Origin: Erwinia typographi
GTDB lineage: Bacteria; Pseudomonadota; Gammaproteobacteria; Enterobacterales; Enterobacteriaceae
Assembly: GCF_000773975.1 (NCBI RefSeq)
Contig: NZ_JRUQ01000090.1
Location: 1 to 64,000, forward strand
Direction: 5' to 3'
DNA length: 64,000 bases
Shown here: piece after piece, positions 29,716-38,254 of the stretch
How positions within the stretch are numbered: the first letter of the stretch is position 1
Layout: every line of letters begins with the position of its first letter
Notes under the pieces: generated by a model
Told to the model about the DNA's origin: nothing
Database searches by the model: none
What the model saw: the letters and a program-made list of their open reading frames with translations, nothing else
Translations under genes and position numbers: made by a program

Positions 29716-31026
29716 ATGAAAAAAGTCCTCGGCACTTTTTTACCGCTTTATACCACTACGCTGTTAATGCTGCTTGGCTCCGGCTTACTGACCACTTACG
29801 TTTCACTGCGTCTGGCTAATGAACAGGTCAGCGGCAGCATGATTGGCGCGATTACCGCCGCCAACTATTTTGGCCTGGTGCTGGGCGGCAAGGTGGGGCA
29901 CAACCTGATTGCCCGCGTCGGGCACATCCGCGCTTATGTTTCCTGCGCCGGGATCATCACTGCCTCGGTGCTTGGGCACGGGCTGACTGATTATCTGCCG
30001 ATGTGGATCTTCCTGCGGTTGGTGATCGGCCTGTGCATGATGTGCCAGTACATGGTTCTGGAAAGCTGGCTGAACGACGGCGCCGAAAGCGGGCAGCGCG
30101 GGCTGATCTTTGGTTTTTATATGGTCGCTACCTACCTTGGTCTTTCCGCCGGGCAGATCATCCTGATGACTCAGGTGGGCTCAGGAAGCTCCAGCCTGCT
30201 TATCGTTGCGCTGTGCTTCGCGCTGTGCCTGGTGCCAATGGCGCTGACTACCCGCACCAATCCTCACCCGATGATGCCAGCCCCTATGGAGCTGGGCTAC
30301 TTCTTCCGCGCGATCCCTAAAATTCTGCTGATCACCCTGGCAACGGGCATGGCGGTGGGGGCGTTTTACGGTATGGCTCCGGTCTACACCAGTCAGCTGG
30401 GGTTCAGCACCCAGCAAACCGGCTTGTTTATGGCGATCGCTATCTTTGCCGGGCTGGTGTCACAATTCCCTTTGAGCTGGCTCTCGGATCGCATCGATCG
30501 CGGTCGCCTGCTGCTCTATACCTCGCTGCTCTATACGCTGGCCGCGCTGCCGCTGACCCTGCTGTTGCACTTCAGTTTTGCCGTAGTCGTGGCTATTGCC
30601 TTCCTGACCAGCATGATGCAGTTCTCGCTCTACCCACTGATCGTCGCGATGGCTAACGACAGCGTGGCGCCGGAGCGAAGAGTATCGCTCACCGCCTGCC
30701 TGCTGATGGCTTATGGCGTGGGGGCCTGTATCGGGCCGCTGGTGACCGGAGCCATTATGCAGCCGCTGGGAGGCAACATGCTGTATGCCTTCTTCTGTCT
30801 GTGCGGTGGCGTGATCGCGGTCACCAGCTGGTTTACCAGCCGAACGCCGCAAATTGTGACCGAAGCGCCGATCCCTCACGTCGTTCTGCCGGATAGCCTG
30901 ACCAGCTCACCGCTGGCGGCAGCGCTGAATCCATCGCTTGCCGAGGAGGATATTCAGACCGTGATGTTCGACACGGAAGAGAGTGAAGAAACGGCAGAGA
31001 AGGAGGAAGTTGAAATGCCGTCCTGA
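29716..31026 (+). CDS. MFS transporter, YcaD-like
   Basis: The 436-residue protein has twelve predicted helices and resembles the YcaD-type branch of the major facilitator superfamily (GLLTTYVSLRLANEQVSG; MVLESWLNDGAESGQRG). The final 50 residues are hydrophilic and acidic (DTEESEETAEKEEVE) and probably lie in the cytoplasm. The substrate is unknown. It stands alone on the + strand. Confidence 0.82.
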   Translation: MKKVLGTFLPLYTTTLLMLLGSGLLTTYVSLRLANEQVSGSMIGAITAANYFGLVLGGKVGHNLIARVGHIRAYVSCAGIITASVLGHGLTDYLPMWIFLRLVIGLCMMCQYMVLESWLNDGAESGQRGLIFGFYMVATYLGLSAGQIILMTQVGSGSSSLLIVALCFALCLVPMALTTRTNPHPMMPAPMELGYFFRAIPKILLITLATGMAVGAFYGMAPVYTSQLGFSTQQTGLFMAIAIFAGLVSQFPLSWLSDRIDRGRLLLYTSLLYTLAALPLTLLLHFSFAVVVAIAFLTSMMQFSLYPLIVAMANDSVAPERRVSLTACLLMAYGVGACIGPLVTGAIMQPLGGNMLYAFFCLCGGVIAVTSWFTSRTPQIVTEAPIPHVVLPDSLTSSPLAAALNPSLAEEDIQTVMFDTEESEETAEKEEVEMPS

Positions 31027-31126
31027 AAAAAAAGATCCCTAAGGATAATCTGAAAGTTGATCGTTCCAGGTGATGGTTTATACTCCCTGCACACGAAAGC
31101 AGATTATCAGCATTATGAGGGATCAT

Positions 31127-31216
31127 ATGTCGACCAGAGGAAAAGTCTGGCTGGCTATTATCGTCGTTTGTCTGGTCTTTTGGTCTCTCCTCCTGTTATG
31201 GGGATTGGCGACATGA
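31127..31216 (+). CDS. Probable 29-residue single-pass membrane peptide
   Basis: A 29-codon frame starts at an ATG with GAGGGA five bases upstream. The peptide has a short basic N-terminus (MSTRGK) followed by about 20 hydrophobic residues (WLAIIVVCLVFWSLLLLW), the usual design of small inner-membrane peptides. Its stop overlaps the start of the next ORF by four bases (ATGA). I do not recognise a family. The ribosome-binding site, hydrophobic design and coupling make a real gene likely. Confidence 0.55.
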   Translation: MSTRGKVWLAIIVVCLVFWSLLLLWGLAT

Positions 31217-31392
31217 GCGAAGAAAATGAGGATGATGAGCGCCATGCCGACGAAAGCGGTCCGCTAGCAGGCTGGTTGTTAAACAAGAAGCAAAAGTCTT
31301 TTATACGCTCGCTCTTCCCGGAGGATGACGAAGAGGAGCCTGATGCTGACCCTCCTGCTGATAAAAGCTGGCGGACTGCTCTTGCCATGTAA
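31213..31392 (+). CDS. Acidic 59-residue protein coupled to the membrane peptide
   Basis: Starting from the ATG that overlaps the upstream peptide's stop, this ORF gives a highly charged protein with two acidic clusters (SEENEDDERHADE and FPEDDEEEPDAD) around a basic centre (WLLNKKQKSFIRSL). No known domain was recognised. The same frame is open back to 31057, but the coupled start at 31213 follows from the overlapping peptide gene. Function unknown; it may be a cytosolic partner of the membrane peptide. Confidence 0.5.
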   Translation: MSEENEDDERHADESGPLAGWLLNKKQKSFIRSLFPEDDEEEPDADPPADKSWRTALAM

Positions 31393-31530
31393 GCGGCTTT
31401 GTCATTTTCTTTCCACGAACCTGTCATCTCGCTATGACAGAGTGACCTCTACTGAACGTTACCCGATGAACGCTGGCCCGATGTTCCTGCGGGCGGCACT
31501 CATCCAGATATCCGACCAGATGAGGCCCAG

Positions 31531-32187
31531 ATGACCGTCATAGAACTGCACCAGCCCAAATTAGTCGAGACTTTTATCGATGAAAGCGTGACCCTGCGCG
31601 AGACGCAGATTGGCCGCTGTTGCGAAATTCTTGCCCACAGCCACCTGGAGTATGCCAGTCTCGGAGACTACTCCTATCTTGGCCCTTATTGCACGGTGGC
31701 GGATAGCGAAATCGGTAAATTTACCGCTATTGCTTCCAATGTCCGGCTTGGCGCGCCAAACCATCCTCTCGAACGACCTTCGCAGCATCGCTTTACCTAT
31801 TGCGCCGAATACTACAGCGCCACGGCAGAGCGGGACCGCGAGTTTTTTGCCGCCCGCCGCGCGGACCGGGTGATCGTCGGTCACGACGTGTGGATTGGTC
31901 ACGGCGTCACGGTTCTGCCTGGCGTGACGGTGGGCGATGGCGCGGTGCTGGCGGCCGGGGCCGTAGTCACCAAAGACGTGGCGCCTTATACCATTGTCGG
32001 CGGCGTACCGGCCAGAGTGATCAAAGAACGCTTTACGAGGGAAATTGCGCAGCGGCTGGCGCGGATTGCCTGGTGGGAGTGGTCAATGAGCGACATCATG
32101 GCCAATCTGGCGGATTTTAAAGCCGCAGATATCGACGCATTTTGCAATCGCTGGGACCCGCAGGGTCAGACAACCTGTCGGATCTGA
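31531..32187 (+). CDS. Hexapeptide-repeat acetyltransferase (DapH/GlmU-like)
   Basis: The 218-residue protein shows left-handed beta-helix repeats, including [37 protein letters not shown], and the xenobiotic-acetyltransferase-like catalytic region around [14 protein letters not shown]. Similar proteins occur in phosphonate-utilisation loci, but no phn genes are present here. It probably transfers an acyl group from acyl-CoA to a small substrate that cannot be named. Confidence 0.82.
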   Translation: MTVIELHQPKLVETFIDESVTLRETQIGRCCEILAHSHLEYASLGDYSYLGPYCTVADSEIGKFTAIASNVRLGAPNHPLERPSQHRFTYCAEYYSATAERDREFFAARRADRVIVGHDVWIGHGVTVLPGVTVGDGAVLAAGAVVTKDVAPYTIVGGVPARVIKERFTREIAQRLARIAWWEWSMSDIMANLADFKAADIDAFCNRWDPQGQTTCRI

Positions 32188-32278
32188 GGTCGGGGTCCTG
32201 ACGCATTGTGGCTGCGGCGCCAGGCGACGTTAATTGCCGCTTGCAAAACGACACGCCGCTGATTAGGCTAGCGCCACA

Positions 32279-32336
32279 AGGTGATGGTGTTCCACCTTTC
32301 CCAACCGCCCTGCACGTAAGGGGCTGATGACGCCTG
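32279..32336 (+). promoter_or_regulatory. Fluoride riboswitch (crcB motif)
   Basis: The segment contains the conserved fluoride-aptamer elements in order: GGTGATGG with TCCACC pairing, the CCAACCGCCCTG core, and GGCTGATGACGCCTG at the 3' side, which can pair back to form the pseudoknot. It lies about 95 bases upstream of crcB on the same strand, which is the known partner gene. A T-run (CTCTTTTTAC) follows and may belong to the expression platform. Confidence 0.93.
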
Positions 32337-32429
32337 ATAGCGCACTCTTTTTACTTAAGAGGGCTGCCTGTCAGGTCGTCTCGATTTCGCCGGATAGCCA
32401 GTCCTCGCCAACACTCCAATGAGGAAGTT

Positions 32430-32807
32430 ATGATCAAGTCGTTAATCGCCGTTGCCATTGGCGGGTCCGCAGGCAGTGTTCTGCGTTGGATACTGGGCGT
32501 CCGTTTGAATGCGTTGTTCCCAAACCTTCCGCCAGGCACCCTGGCCGTCAACCTTATCGGTGGACTTATTATCGGTGCGGCAATGGCATTTTTTTTGCGT
32601 AACCCCGAACTTGACCCGACCTGGAAACTGTTCATTGCGACCGGTTTTTGCGGCGGGCTAACGACGTTTTCCACCTTCTCGCTGGAGGTTGTCACGCTGA
32701 TGCAGTCCGGTCAGTTCTTCTGGGCAGTAAGTACGGTGCTTGCCCACCTGATCGGTTCGCTGCTGATGACCTTCGTCGGATTCTGGCTGGTTTCGCTGTT
32801 CCTCTAG
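32430..32807 (+). CDS. crcB: Fluoride channel CrcB/Fluc
   Basis: The 125-residue membrane protein has four helices and the Fluc motifs GGSAGSVLRW, GTLAVNLIGG and TGFCGGLTTFSTFS. Fluc proteins work as antiparallel dimers that let fluoride leave the cell. Regulation is by the fluoride riboswitch in its leader. GAGGAAG precedes the start. Its stop overlaps the 3' end of the convergent membrane-protein gene by four bases. Confidence 0.96.
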   Translation: MIKSLIAVAIGGSAGSVLRWILGVRLNALFPNLPPGTLAVNLIGGLIIGAAMAFFLRNPELDPTWKLFIATGFCGGLTTFSTFSLEVVTLMQSGQFFWAVSTVLAHLIGSLLMTFVGFWLVSLFL

Positions 32808-33580
32808 CCGCAGGCCGTTTGCTCATCGTTGGCCAGCATCACCGCGCTGGCGCTGGCCGCATCAAACAGTGACAGGCTTTCGATCTGATCGAGCATGATC
32901 ACTTTGCGAAAAGCCAGGGCGGACCTGGGTTCGGAATCAAGGGTGATGTCGTGTTCGTAATACCATTTACTGTAGTTATGCTCAATGCTCAGGCTCAGCG
33001 TTTTGCCATCGCGGTAGCCGCTCAGCATCGGGATCAACACGATATTTGACGTGGCGGTGGCGTCATAAGAGGCGGTATGGATCATGCCGATGTAGATGCG
33101 GCGGGATTTCAGCGTGACCCAGGCCAGCTCGCCTTCTTCCATACACTGAAACAGCAGGCCCTCAACGCCGTTGGCGCGGGAAAGCTTCTTATACAGTTTT
33201 TTGCGACCGCTGCCGTTCAGCCTTGCGCTGCCAGACCAGCTGGAGCGGTAGAGGCAGAACGCCACGGCGAACGCCAGCATGATCACCACCGGGGCCTGAA
33301 TCCCGAGGAAACTCCAGGTCATGAATTCACTCTGCCAGTGGTGGTGAAGTCCGTCGTTTAGCTGCGGCACAGCGTTGAGCAACGCCGACAGCGCCAGCAG
33401 CAGCAGCCAGATGATTCCGGTGGCGATCACCCCCTGAAGCACGAAGATACAGCCATAGAGAGCGACCAGGAAGTAAACGTCCCAGCCCCAGGATCGTTTG
33501 ATCTTAAAGCGGGTTGAGAGGTCGCGGCTGGTGTACCAGTAGCCGCACACCATCAGCACCATAAATATCGCCGTTCCCAT
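32804..33580 (-). CDS. Uncharacterised membrane protein
   Basis: The 258-residue protein has a hydrophobic N-terminal half (helices near residues 1-17, 34-70 and 93-111) and a soluble C-terminal half of about 130 residues that may be cytoplasmic (LAWVTLKSRRIYIGMIHTASYD; VLIPMLSGYRDGKTLSL). The start has GAGGAGAG upstream and lies one base after the stop of the small ORF before it, so the two form an operon. No family is recognised. Confidence 0.65.
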   Translation of the reverse strand: MGTAIFMVLMVCGYWYTSRDLSTRFKIKRSWGWDVYFLVALYGCIFVLQGVIATGIIWLLLLALSALLNAVPQLNDGLHHHWQSEFMTWSFLGIQAPVVIMLAFAVAFCLYRSSWSGSARLNGSGRKKLYKKLSRANGVEGLLFQCMEEGELAWVTLKSRRIYIGMIHTASYDATATSNIVLIPMLSGYRDGKTLSLSIEHNYSKWYYEHDITLDSEPRSALAFRKVIMLDQIESLSLFDAASASAVMLANDEQTACG

Positions 33581-33581
33581 C

Positions 33582-33779
33582 TCAGACTCTCCTCAGCGCA
33601 TTCACATGGCGGGCGAAATCCTCGCGAACTTCCGGGCTGGAAATATTTACTGCGGCGCTGCCGTCTTCATCAATGATGATGCGATCGCCTTCTTCAATGG
33701 ATTCTTCAATATCGCGCTTGCTCATCACCTCAAGCAGGAATTCCGGGCTGGAAAACAGGGAAAATAAGAATCTGAACAT
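33582..33779 (-). CDS. Uncharacterised 65-residue protein, operon partner of the membrane protein
   Basis: The small protein has an amphipathic Phe-rich N-terminus (MFRFLFSLFSSPEF), an acidic centre (DIEESIEEGDRIIIDEDG) and a basic end. AAGGA lies at a good distance before the ATG. It is one base ahead of the membrane-protein gene, which suggests joint function. I do not recognise it. Confidence 0.6.
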   Translation of the reverse strand: MFRFLFSLFSSPEFLLEVMSKRDIEESIEEGDRIIIDEDGSAAVNISSPEVREDFARHVNALRRV

Positions 33780-33890
33780 GACTATCCTTTTATAACGTTG
33801 AGCGTTAAGCGTGGTAGCCAGTCACGAATTTCTCTATCAGATTAGTGTGAAACGAGGCAGTAAATGGCGTGCCCTCCCTGGCACGGAAGA

Positions 33891-35342
33891 TTAGCTACCT
33901 GATTGCGGCAGCGGATCGTCCTGAAGATGTTTTTTAAAATGCCGTTCAATCTGCTCCAGCGTTTTGCCCTGCGTTTCCGGCGCAAAAATGATGGCGAAAA
34001 TGCCACCCGCCACGCCAACCGCCGCGAAGGCAAAGAAGCAGGTGGTCAGGCCGAAATGGTCAAGCAGGATGGGGAACATAAACGCGATGGAGAAGTTAGT
34101 CATCTGCATGGCGAATACCGAGATGCCGTTTGCGAGGCCGCGGATACGCATTGGGAAAATTTCCGACAGCAGCAGCCAGGTCACCGGAGAGAGCGCGCCC
34201 TGCTGAAAACAGAGGAAAATCAGCATTCCGCCGAGCACCAGATAGCTGCGCAGCAGGTCAGGCTGGCCGTGGGCGGTTTCTGGCATCAGCCAGGTCACCA
34301 GCCCGATGGCCAGCAGCGAACAGGTACAGCCAATTTGCCCCACCAGCAGCAGAGGGCGACGGCCAAAGCGGCTCAGCAGCATGATGCCGACAAAGGTCAT
34401 CAGCACCGAAATCACTCCGTTCGCGATAGTAGCCAGCAGCGAAGCGTTAGTGCCAAGGCCGGTGGCCTGGAGCATCGTCGGGGCATAGAACATAATAGTG
34501 TTAACGCCTGAAAGCTGTTGCAGCATGGCAATGCCGATGCCCAGCGCAACCAGGCGCTTCATCCACACCGAGATGGTTTTCTGACGGCGGGCATGTTTCT
34601 GGCTTTTCGAGTCCATTGACTTGCGAATTTCGCCCATCTCTTTCTCGACCATCCGCGAGTGGCGGGTCCGCTCCAGCACGTCACGCGCTTCACGATAGCG
34701 GCCATGCATCGCGTACCAGCGAGGCGTATCGGGCATAAACAGCATCCCCACCCACAGTATCACCGCTGGAACGCAGGCAACGCCGAGCATCCAGCGCCAG
34801 GTGGTTTCACCTCCCCAGATTTCGTTGATGGCGGCATTGCTGGTATAGGCAATCAGCTGACCTGAAACAATCATCAGCTCCTGAAGCGTAACGAACTGCC
34901 AGCGGCGGTTGGCCGGAACGATCTCAGCGATATAAATGGGTACGATAGCCGCCGCGCCGCCCACGGCAAGGCCGAGAATGAAGCGGAAGAAGATCATCAG
35001 CACCACGTTGGGAGCCAGCGCACAGCCCAGCGAGCCGCACATAAAGACGATTGCCATCACCACAATGACTTTTTTCCGGCCAAAACGATCGGCTACGCGA
35101 CCGGCGCTAATCGCTCCGATGGCCGAGCCAAGGATGAGAAAGCTGGTTACCATGCCCGTGGTCAGTGAGGTCAGGTGCAGATCGTGCTTCATAAATAGCA
35201 GTGCGCCCGCGATAACGCCGGTGTCATAGCCAAAAAGCAGGCCGCCGAGGGTGGCAATGAAGGCGATGACTTTTACCAGCGGCTCGGTTGGCTGTGGCGT
35301 GGCGGCCGCGCCGGGTGTCGCGCCGTTTGTTGATTCAGTCAC
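33891..35342 (-). CDS. Sugar porter family MFS transporter (proton symporter)
   Basis: The 483-residue protein carries the sugar-porter signatures: GGLLFGYDTGVIAGAL in helix 1, DRFGRKK in loop 2-3, PIYIAEIVPANRR after helix 4, PDTPRW in the central loop, and PETQGKTLEQIE at the C-terminus. Substrates of close families include galactose, arabinose, xylose and myo-inositol; which one applies is open. The start is a GTG with GGGAG six bases upstream. A CRP site lies 40 bases upstream, which fits a carbon-source transporter. Confidence 0.88.
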   Translation of the reverse strand: MTESTNGATPGAAATPQPTEPLVKVIAFIATLGGLLFGYDTGVIAGALLFMKHDLHLTSLTTGMVTSFLILGSAIGAISAGRVADRFGRKKVIVVMAIVFMCGSLGCALAPNVVLMIFFRFILGLAVGGAAAIVPIYIAEIVPANRRWQFVTLQELMIVSGQLIAYTSNAAINEIWGGETTWRWMLGVACVPAVILWVGMLFMPDTPRWYAMHGRYREARDVLERTRHSRMVEKEMGEIRKSMDSKSQKHARRQKTISVWMKRLVALGIGIAMLQQLSGVNTIMFYAPTMLQATGLGTNASLLATIANGVISVLMTFVGIMLLSRFGRRPLLLVGQIGCTCSLLAIGLVTWLMPETAHGQPDLLRSYLVLGGMLIFLCFQQGALSPVTWLLLSEIFPMRIRGLANGISVFAMQMTNFSIAFMFPILLDHFGLTTCFFAFAAVGVAGGIFAIIFAPETQGKTLEQIERHFKKHLQDDPLPQSGS

Positions 35343-35381
35343 AAGTAACTCCCTGGGAAAACGTTATTATTCTATTTTTGA

Positions 35382-35397
35382 TGTGACACAGATCACG
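35382..35397. promoter_or_regulatory. CRP-cAMP site of the sugar porter gene
   Basis: TGTGA-CACAGA-TCACG matches the CRP core TGTGA-N6-TCACA at nine of ten conserved positions and sits 40 bases upstream of the GTG start. It indicates catabolite control of the transporter. Confidence 0.8.
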
Positions 35398-35527
35398 TCA
35401 TTTTAAAATTTTAGCCAAAAAACCAAATTCTGTTGGGAAATAACGAAATTTAATTCCATCAAGAGAGACGTCGCGCTGAAAAGGAACGTTTTACAGGGGG
35501 AGGTTCGTAAGCGGACGGGGAGGGCAT

Positions 35528-35551
35528 GCTGCCGGAGCGTTGTCCGGCAGC
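35528..35551. terminator. Hairpin after the 126-residue ORF
   Basis: GCTGCCGGA / TCCGGCAGC is a perfect 9-bp stem with a six-base loop, ten bases beyond the stop of the leftward ORF. The following U-tract is weak on either strand. Confidence 0.5.
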
Positions 35552-35561
35552 TTCTGTTGAA

Positions 35562-35942
35562 CTAAGGCAGTCGGCGGATGATTCTGCTGGCCGGGCCGCC
35601 GGTATGAAGCCTGGGCTGCTGGCTGGCCGGTGACCTACGGCAGCTCTCCTTCAGCCTGCTGTTAGGCGTGACGGCTGGCTCGTCCTGTGTCGTCTTCACG
35701 GCGATTTCATTGTCATTGTAATCCTGTAACCAACTGAGGTATTCCGCCAGGACCCGCGCGATATCTTCGCCGGGCTGCATGGTGCGGATAAAAAGCTGAG
35801 CAGACGAACGGGTCTTATCCAGAAGATAAATTTCGTATTGTTTATTCCATGCCTGCGTATCGGGATGTTCACGCACTACCACATCGTTAAAGCGCAGATG
35901 TTGCCAGCGCGCTAGTCTTTCATAAAAGTGATTCTTATCCAT
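35562..35942 (-). CDS. Uncharacterised 126-residue protein
   Basis: The N-terminal 80 residues look like a compact alpha/beta domain (HFYERLARWQHLRFNDVVVREH ... YEIYLLDKT), and the last 45 residues are basic and proline/serine rich. No family was recognised. A strong leftward terminator lies 38 bases upstream of its start codon, so its leader may be attenuated, or its own promoter lies within those 38 bases. Confidence 0.55.
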   Translation of the reverse strand: MDKNHFYERLARWQHLRFNDVVVREHPDTQAWNKQYEIYLLDKTRSSAQLFIRTMQPGEDIARVLAEYLSWLQDYNDNEIAVKTTQDEPAVTPNSRLKESCRRSPASQQPRLHTGGPASRIIRRLP

Positions 35943-35979
35943 GACGGATTAACCTCTCCGTTTTTCGCTGTGTGTTATC

Positions 35980-36006
35980 AAAAAAACGCCCTGGGACAGC
36001 AGGGCG
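35980..36006 (-). terminator. Leftward rho-independent terminator upstream of the 126-residue ORF
   Basis: On the minus strand a perfect 7-bp stem (CGCCCTG / CAGGGCG, loop CTGTCC) is followed by seven U. No leftward gene ends here, so it must end a leader RNA or a small RNA made from 36007-36292. Confidence 0.75.
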
Positions 36007-36292
36007 GAAGAACATCGTAATTCATCGGATCGAGTCTGATGAGCGTGCCAACGCGGGAGGGACAGCCGGTTGGCTGATTAAATCTAGACCAAACCGGCCT
36101 GTTCGCCACCGGGCCCGGCTGTTTTCGGACTATTTACGCTCAGATGAGCCCGGAGCGGTCAGTAGCCCGCTAAATCCGCGGGATTCACCGCGTCAGAGGC
36201 CTGATTGAAGGTTAACGAACCAGGTGCAATTCTGTTTACTCCTGACCTGCTGTGGTGGTAATTTCAGGGGCAAATAATGACGGGAGCAGGCT
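36007..36292. other. Intergenic region with possible leftward small RNA or leader
   Basis: These 286 bases contain no convincing protein-coding frame. They include an inverted repeat around 36066-36099 (arms GCCGGTT and AACCGGC) and border the strong leftward terminator, so a structured leftward transcript is plausible. The right end must hold the promoter of the IraP-like gene. Confidence 0.4.
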
Positions 36293-36589
36293 ATGAGACA
36301 GTTAGTTATTGATATTTTAATGAAGATGGCAAAAATCGACGTGGACGCCAAAGAGCTGACCGCGCAGGTTGAAGCGCAGTCATTGCTGATTGCCGCGCTG
36401 CTGCTTACCGCGGGAAAAGAGGGCTCCTCGAATATTTCTGAAAATATCCAGAATGCGATAATGGCCGCTTCCAGCTCTGGTCAGGGGTTTCTACAGTCTG
36501 ACATCGATCTGCTGTTGACCCACGTCAATCGTCTTCTTGCCGTAACCCGCTACGTTGATGAGAAATCTGATACCGAAGAACAGCACTGA
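36293..36589 (+). CDS. iraP: IraP-like anti-adaptor protein (stabiliser of RpoS)
   Basis: The 98-residue protein begins MRQLVIDILMKMAK and continues KELTAQVEAQSLLIAALL, which resembles the N-terminal coiled coil of E. coli IraP (start MKNLIAELLFKLAQ, then KELCAQVEALEIIVTAML). IraP binds the adaptor RssB and prevents ClpXP degradation of the sigma factor RpoS, for example during phosphate starvation. The C-terminal part is more divergent and about ten residues longer. Assignment is by recognised similarity of the first 45 residues. Confidence 0.65.
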   Translation: MRQLVIDILMKMAKIDVDAKELTAQVEAQSLLIAALLLTAGKEGSSNISENIQNAIMAASSSGQGFLQSDIDLLLTHVNRLLAVTRYVDEKSDTEEQH

Positions 36590-36656
36590 TTTAACCCAAC
36601 TTCATCCCTGACAATGCCTCTTTTTCAGCGGCAGTGAAAAAGTGCTTGCGCCAGGG

Positions 36657-36670
36657 AGAACGATCGTTCT
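36657..36670. promoter_or_regulatory. Palindromic operator before the TetR-family gene
   Basis: AGAACGATCGTTCT is a perfect 14-base palindrome that ends 12 bases before the TetR-family start codon. Position and symmetry fit autoregulation by the TetR dimer. Confidence 0.7.
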
Positions 36671-36682
36671 ACTCTTGGTCGC

Positions 36683-37273
36683 ATGACAACGACATCGCCT
36701 CAAGACATTCGTGAGCATCTTCTCGATATCACCGAGCAGCTTATTTACCAGCAGGGTATCCACGCTACGGGCATGGACCTGCTGGTAAAAACGTCCGGAA
36801 TATCGCGTAAGACTCTCTACCGCTATTTCACCAATAAAGAGCAGCTGTGTGCGGCAGCCCTGCGGCGGCGCGATCTGCGCTGGATGGCATGGTTTAAGAG
36901 CGAGGTGCGTAAAGAGGACGATCCTGCGCAACAAATACTTGCGATGTTTAGCGCGCTAAAAAGCTGGTTTGGCACCGCGGATTTTCGCGGCTGCGCGTTC
37001 ATCAACACCGCTGGCGAAACGCGGGAGGCCAGCCATCCCGTACGGGAAATAGCCCGCGAGCATAAGCACAAAATTGAACAGTTTGCCGCTGAGTTATGCC
37101 AGCAGGCCGGTCTGCCAAATCCTGACCTCAGGGCCCGCCAGCTGCTGGTACTGATTGACGGAGCCATTACTGTTGCGATGTTAATGAACGATCCTTCTGC
37201 CGCCGACGCTGCCCGCCAGCTAGCCAGGCAACTGATCGTTTCCCCTGAAACTGCTGGAGAAGATCATGACTGA
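36683..37273 (+). CDS. TetR-family transcriptional regulator
   Basis: The 196-residue protein has an N-terminal TetR helix-turn-helix (residues ~10-58: [26 protein letters not shown]) and a C-terminal ligand domain with [19 protein letters not shown], seen in a widespread TetR subgroup. No clear Shine-Dalgarno sequence precedes the ATG. It overlaps the DUF1348 gene by eight bases and probably represses this operon through the palindrome upstream. Confidence 0.88.
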   Translation: MTTTSPQDIREHLLDITEQLIYQQGIHATGMDLLVKTSGISRKTLYRYFTNKEQLCAAALRRRDLRWMAWFKSEVRKEDDPAQQILAMFSALKSWFGTADFRGCAFINTAGETREASHPVREIAREHKHKIEQFAAELCQQAGLPNPDLRARQLLVLIDGAITVAMLMNDPSAADAARQLARQLIVSPETAGEDHD

Positions 37274-37745
37274 TATAGCCGTACGTCGTCCGCCGCTGCC
37301 GCCGTTCACCCGTGAAAGCGCAATTGAAAAAGTCAGGCTGGCCGAGGATGGCTGGAACAGCCGCGACCCGCAGAAGGTGGCGCTGGCTTATACCCTCGAT
37401 ACGCAGTGGCGTAACCGCGCCGAATTCGTCACTAACCGTCAGCAGGCTGAAGAATTTCTCAGCCGCAAGTGGGCGAAAGAGCTGGATTACCGGCTAATCA
37501 AGGAGCTTTGGGCCTTTGACGGAAACCGCATTGCCGTTCGTTACGCCTATGAATGGCATGACGATTCGGGCAACTGGTTCCGATCCTATGGCAATGAAAA
37601 CTGGGAGTTTGCCGGGAATGGCCTGATGGCCCGGCGTTTTGCCTGCATTAACGATATGCCGATCAAGGCGTCCGAGCGTAAGTACCACTGGCCGTTGGGA
37701 CGGCGCCCGGACGATCATCCGGGCTTGAGCGAGCTGGGGTTGTAA
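37266..37745 (+). CDS. DUF1348 (SnoaL/NTF2-like) protein
   Basis: The 159-residue protein matches the DUF1348 family: [21 protein letters not shown] near the N-terminus, [21 protein letters not shown], and [15 protein letters not shown] with INDMPI. The fold is a cone-shaped NTF2-like dimer with an internal pocket; no reaction is established. It is translationally coupled to the TetR gene by an eight-base overlap, and GGAGAAG precedes its ATG. Confidence 0.85.
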   Translation: MTDIAVRRPPLPPFTRESAIEKVRLAEDGWNSRDPQKVALAYTLDTQWRNRAEFVTNRQQAEEFLSRKWAKELDYRLIKELWAFDGNRIAVRYAYEWHDDSGNWFRSYGNENWEFAGNGLMARRFACINDMPIKASERKYHWPLGRRPDDHPGLSELGL

Positions 37746-37916
37746 AGCCGCGGCGCGCCCTACGTTTCGCGCCTTGCACGAATGGTAAAGCTAAAATACG
37801 CGGGGAGGATCACATGCTGAAGAACCGTCCGCGTTGCGTTTTAACGAGGTCATCAGCACCATCAGAAGCGGCACAATAATGAAATGTATTCTCGATTAAT
37901 GGAATGCCTATGACGG

Positions 37917-38126
37917 TCATTCTTCTCCGTTGACTTTCGTCATCGTCGAACCTTCGCTCCGGTGTACCTCACCGCAGATCAGCACGGCGCTGGGCCGACG
38001 CTGATGGATACGCGCAGCCATCTGTTCGCAGGCTACCTGAGTAGGAAAAATATGTTCGGATACCGGCAAAGCATCGCAGGCATCATGACCGCAGGCGCTG
38101 ACGAGTAATACGAAGCCAATCAACAT
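37917..38126 (-). CDS. Short putative lipoprotein
   Basis: The 69-residue frame begins with a short hydrophobic stretch ending in a lipobox-like LLVSACG (Cys12), then a cysteine-containing domain (C17, C33, C51). GGAGTGAGCT lies just before the ATG. The signal sequence is very short, so lipid modification is uncertain. No family recognised. Confidence 0.5.
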   Translation of the reverse strand: MLIGFVLLVSACGHDACDALPVSEHIFPTQVACEQMAARIHQRRPSAVLICGEVHRSEGSTMTKVNGEE

Positions 38127-38254
38127 AGCTCACTCCATTGATAAATCAGACCTGTAACAAGTATAGTTCAGCGCGAAGCGGCCGTGGTTTCGCCCTGTGC
38201 GGTAGAGTGCTATAACGAGTTACTAACAGACCAGTCATTCAGGGAGCCGTTCCG

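Noticed and set aside
35972..36208. 78-codon ORF on the plus strand
   Set aside because: No ribosome-binding site, it starts within the leftward terminator, and the amino acid composition is not protein-like.
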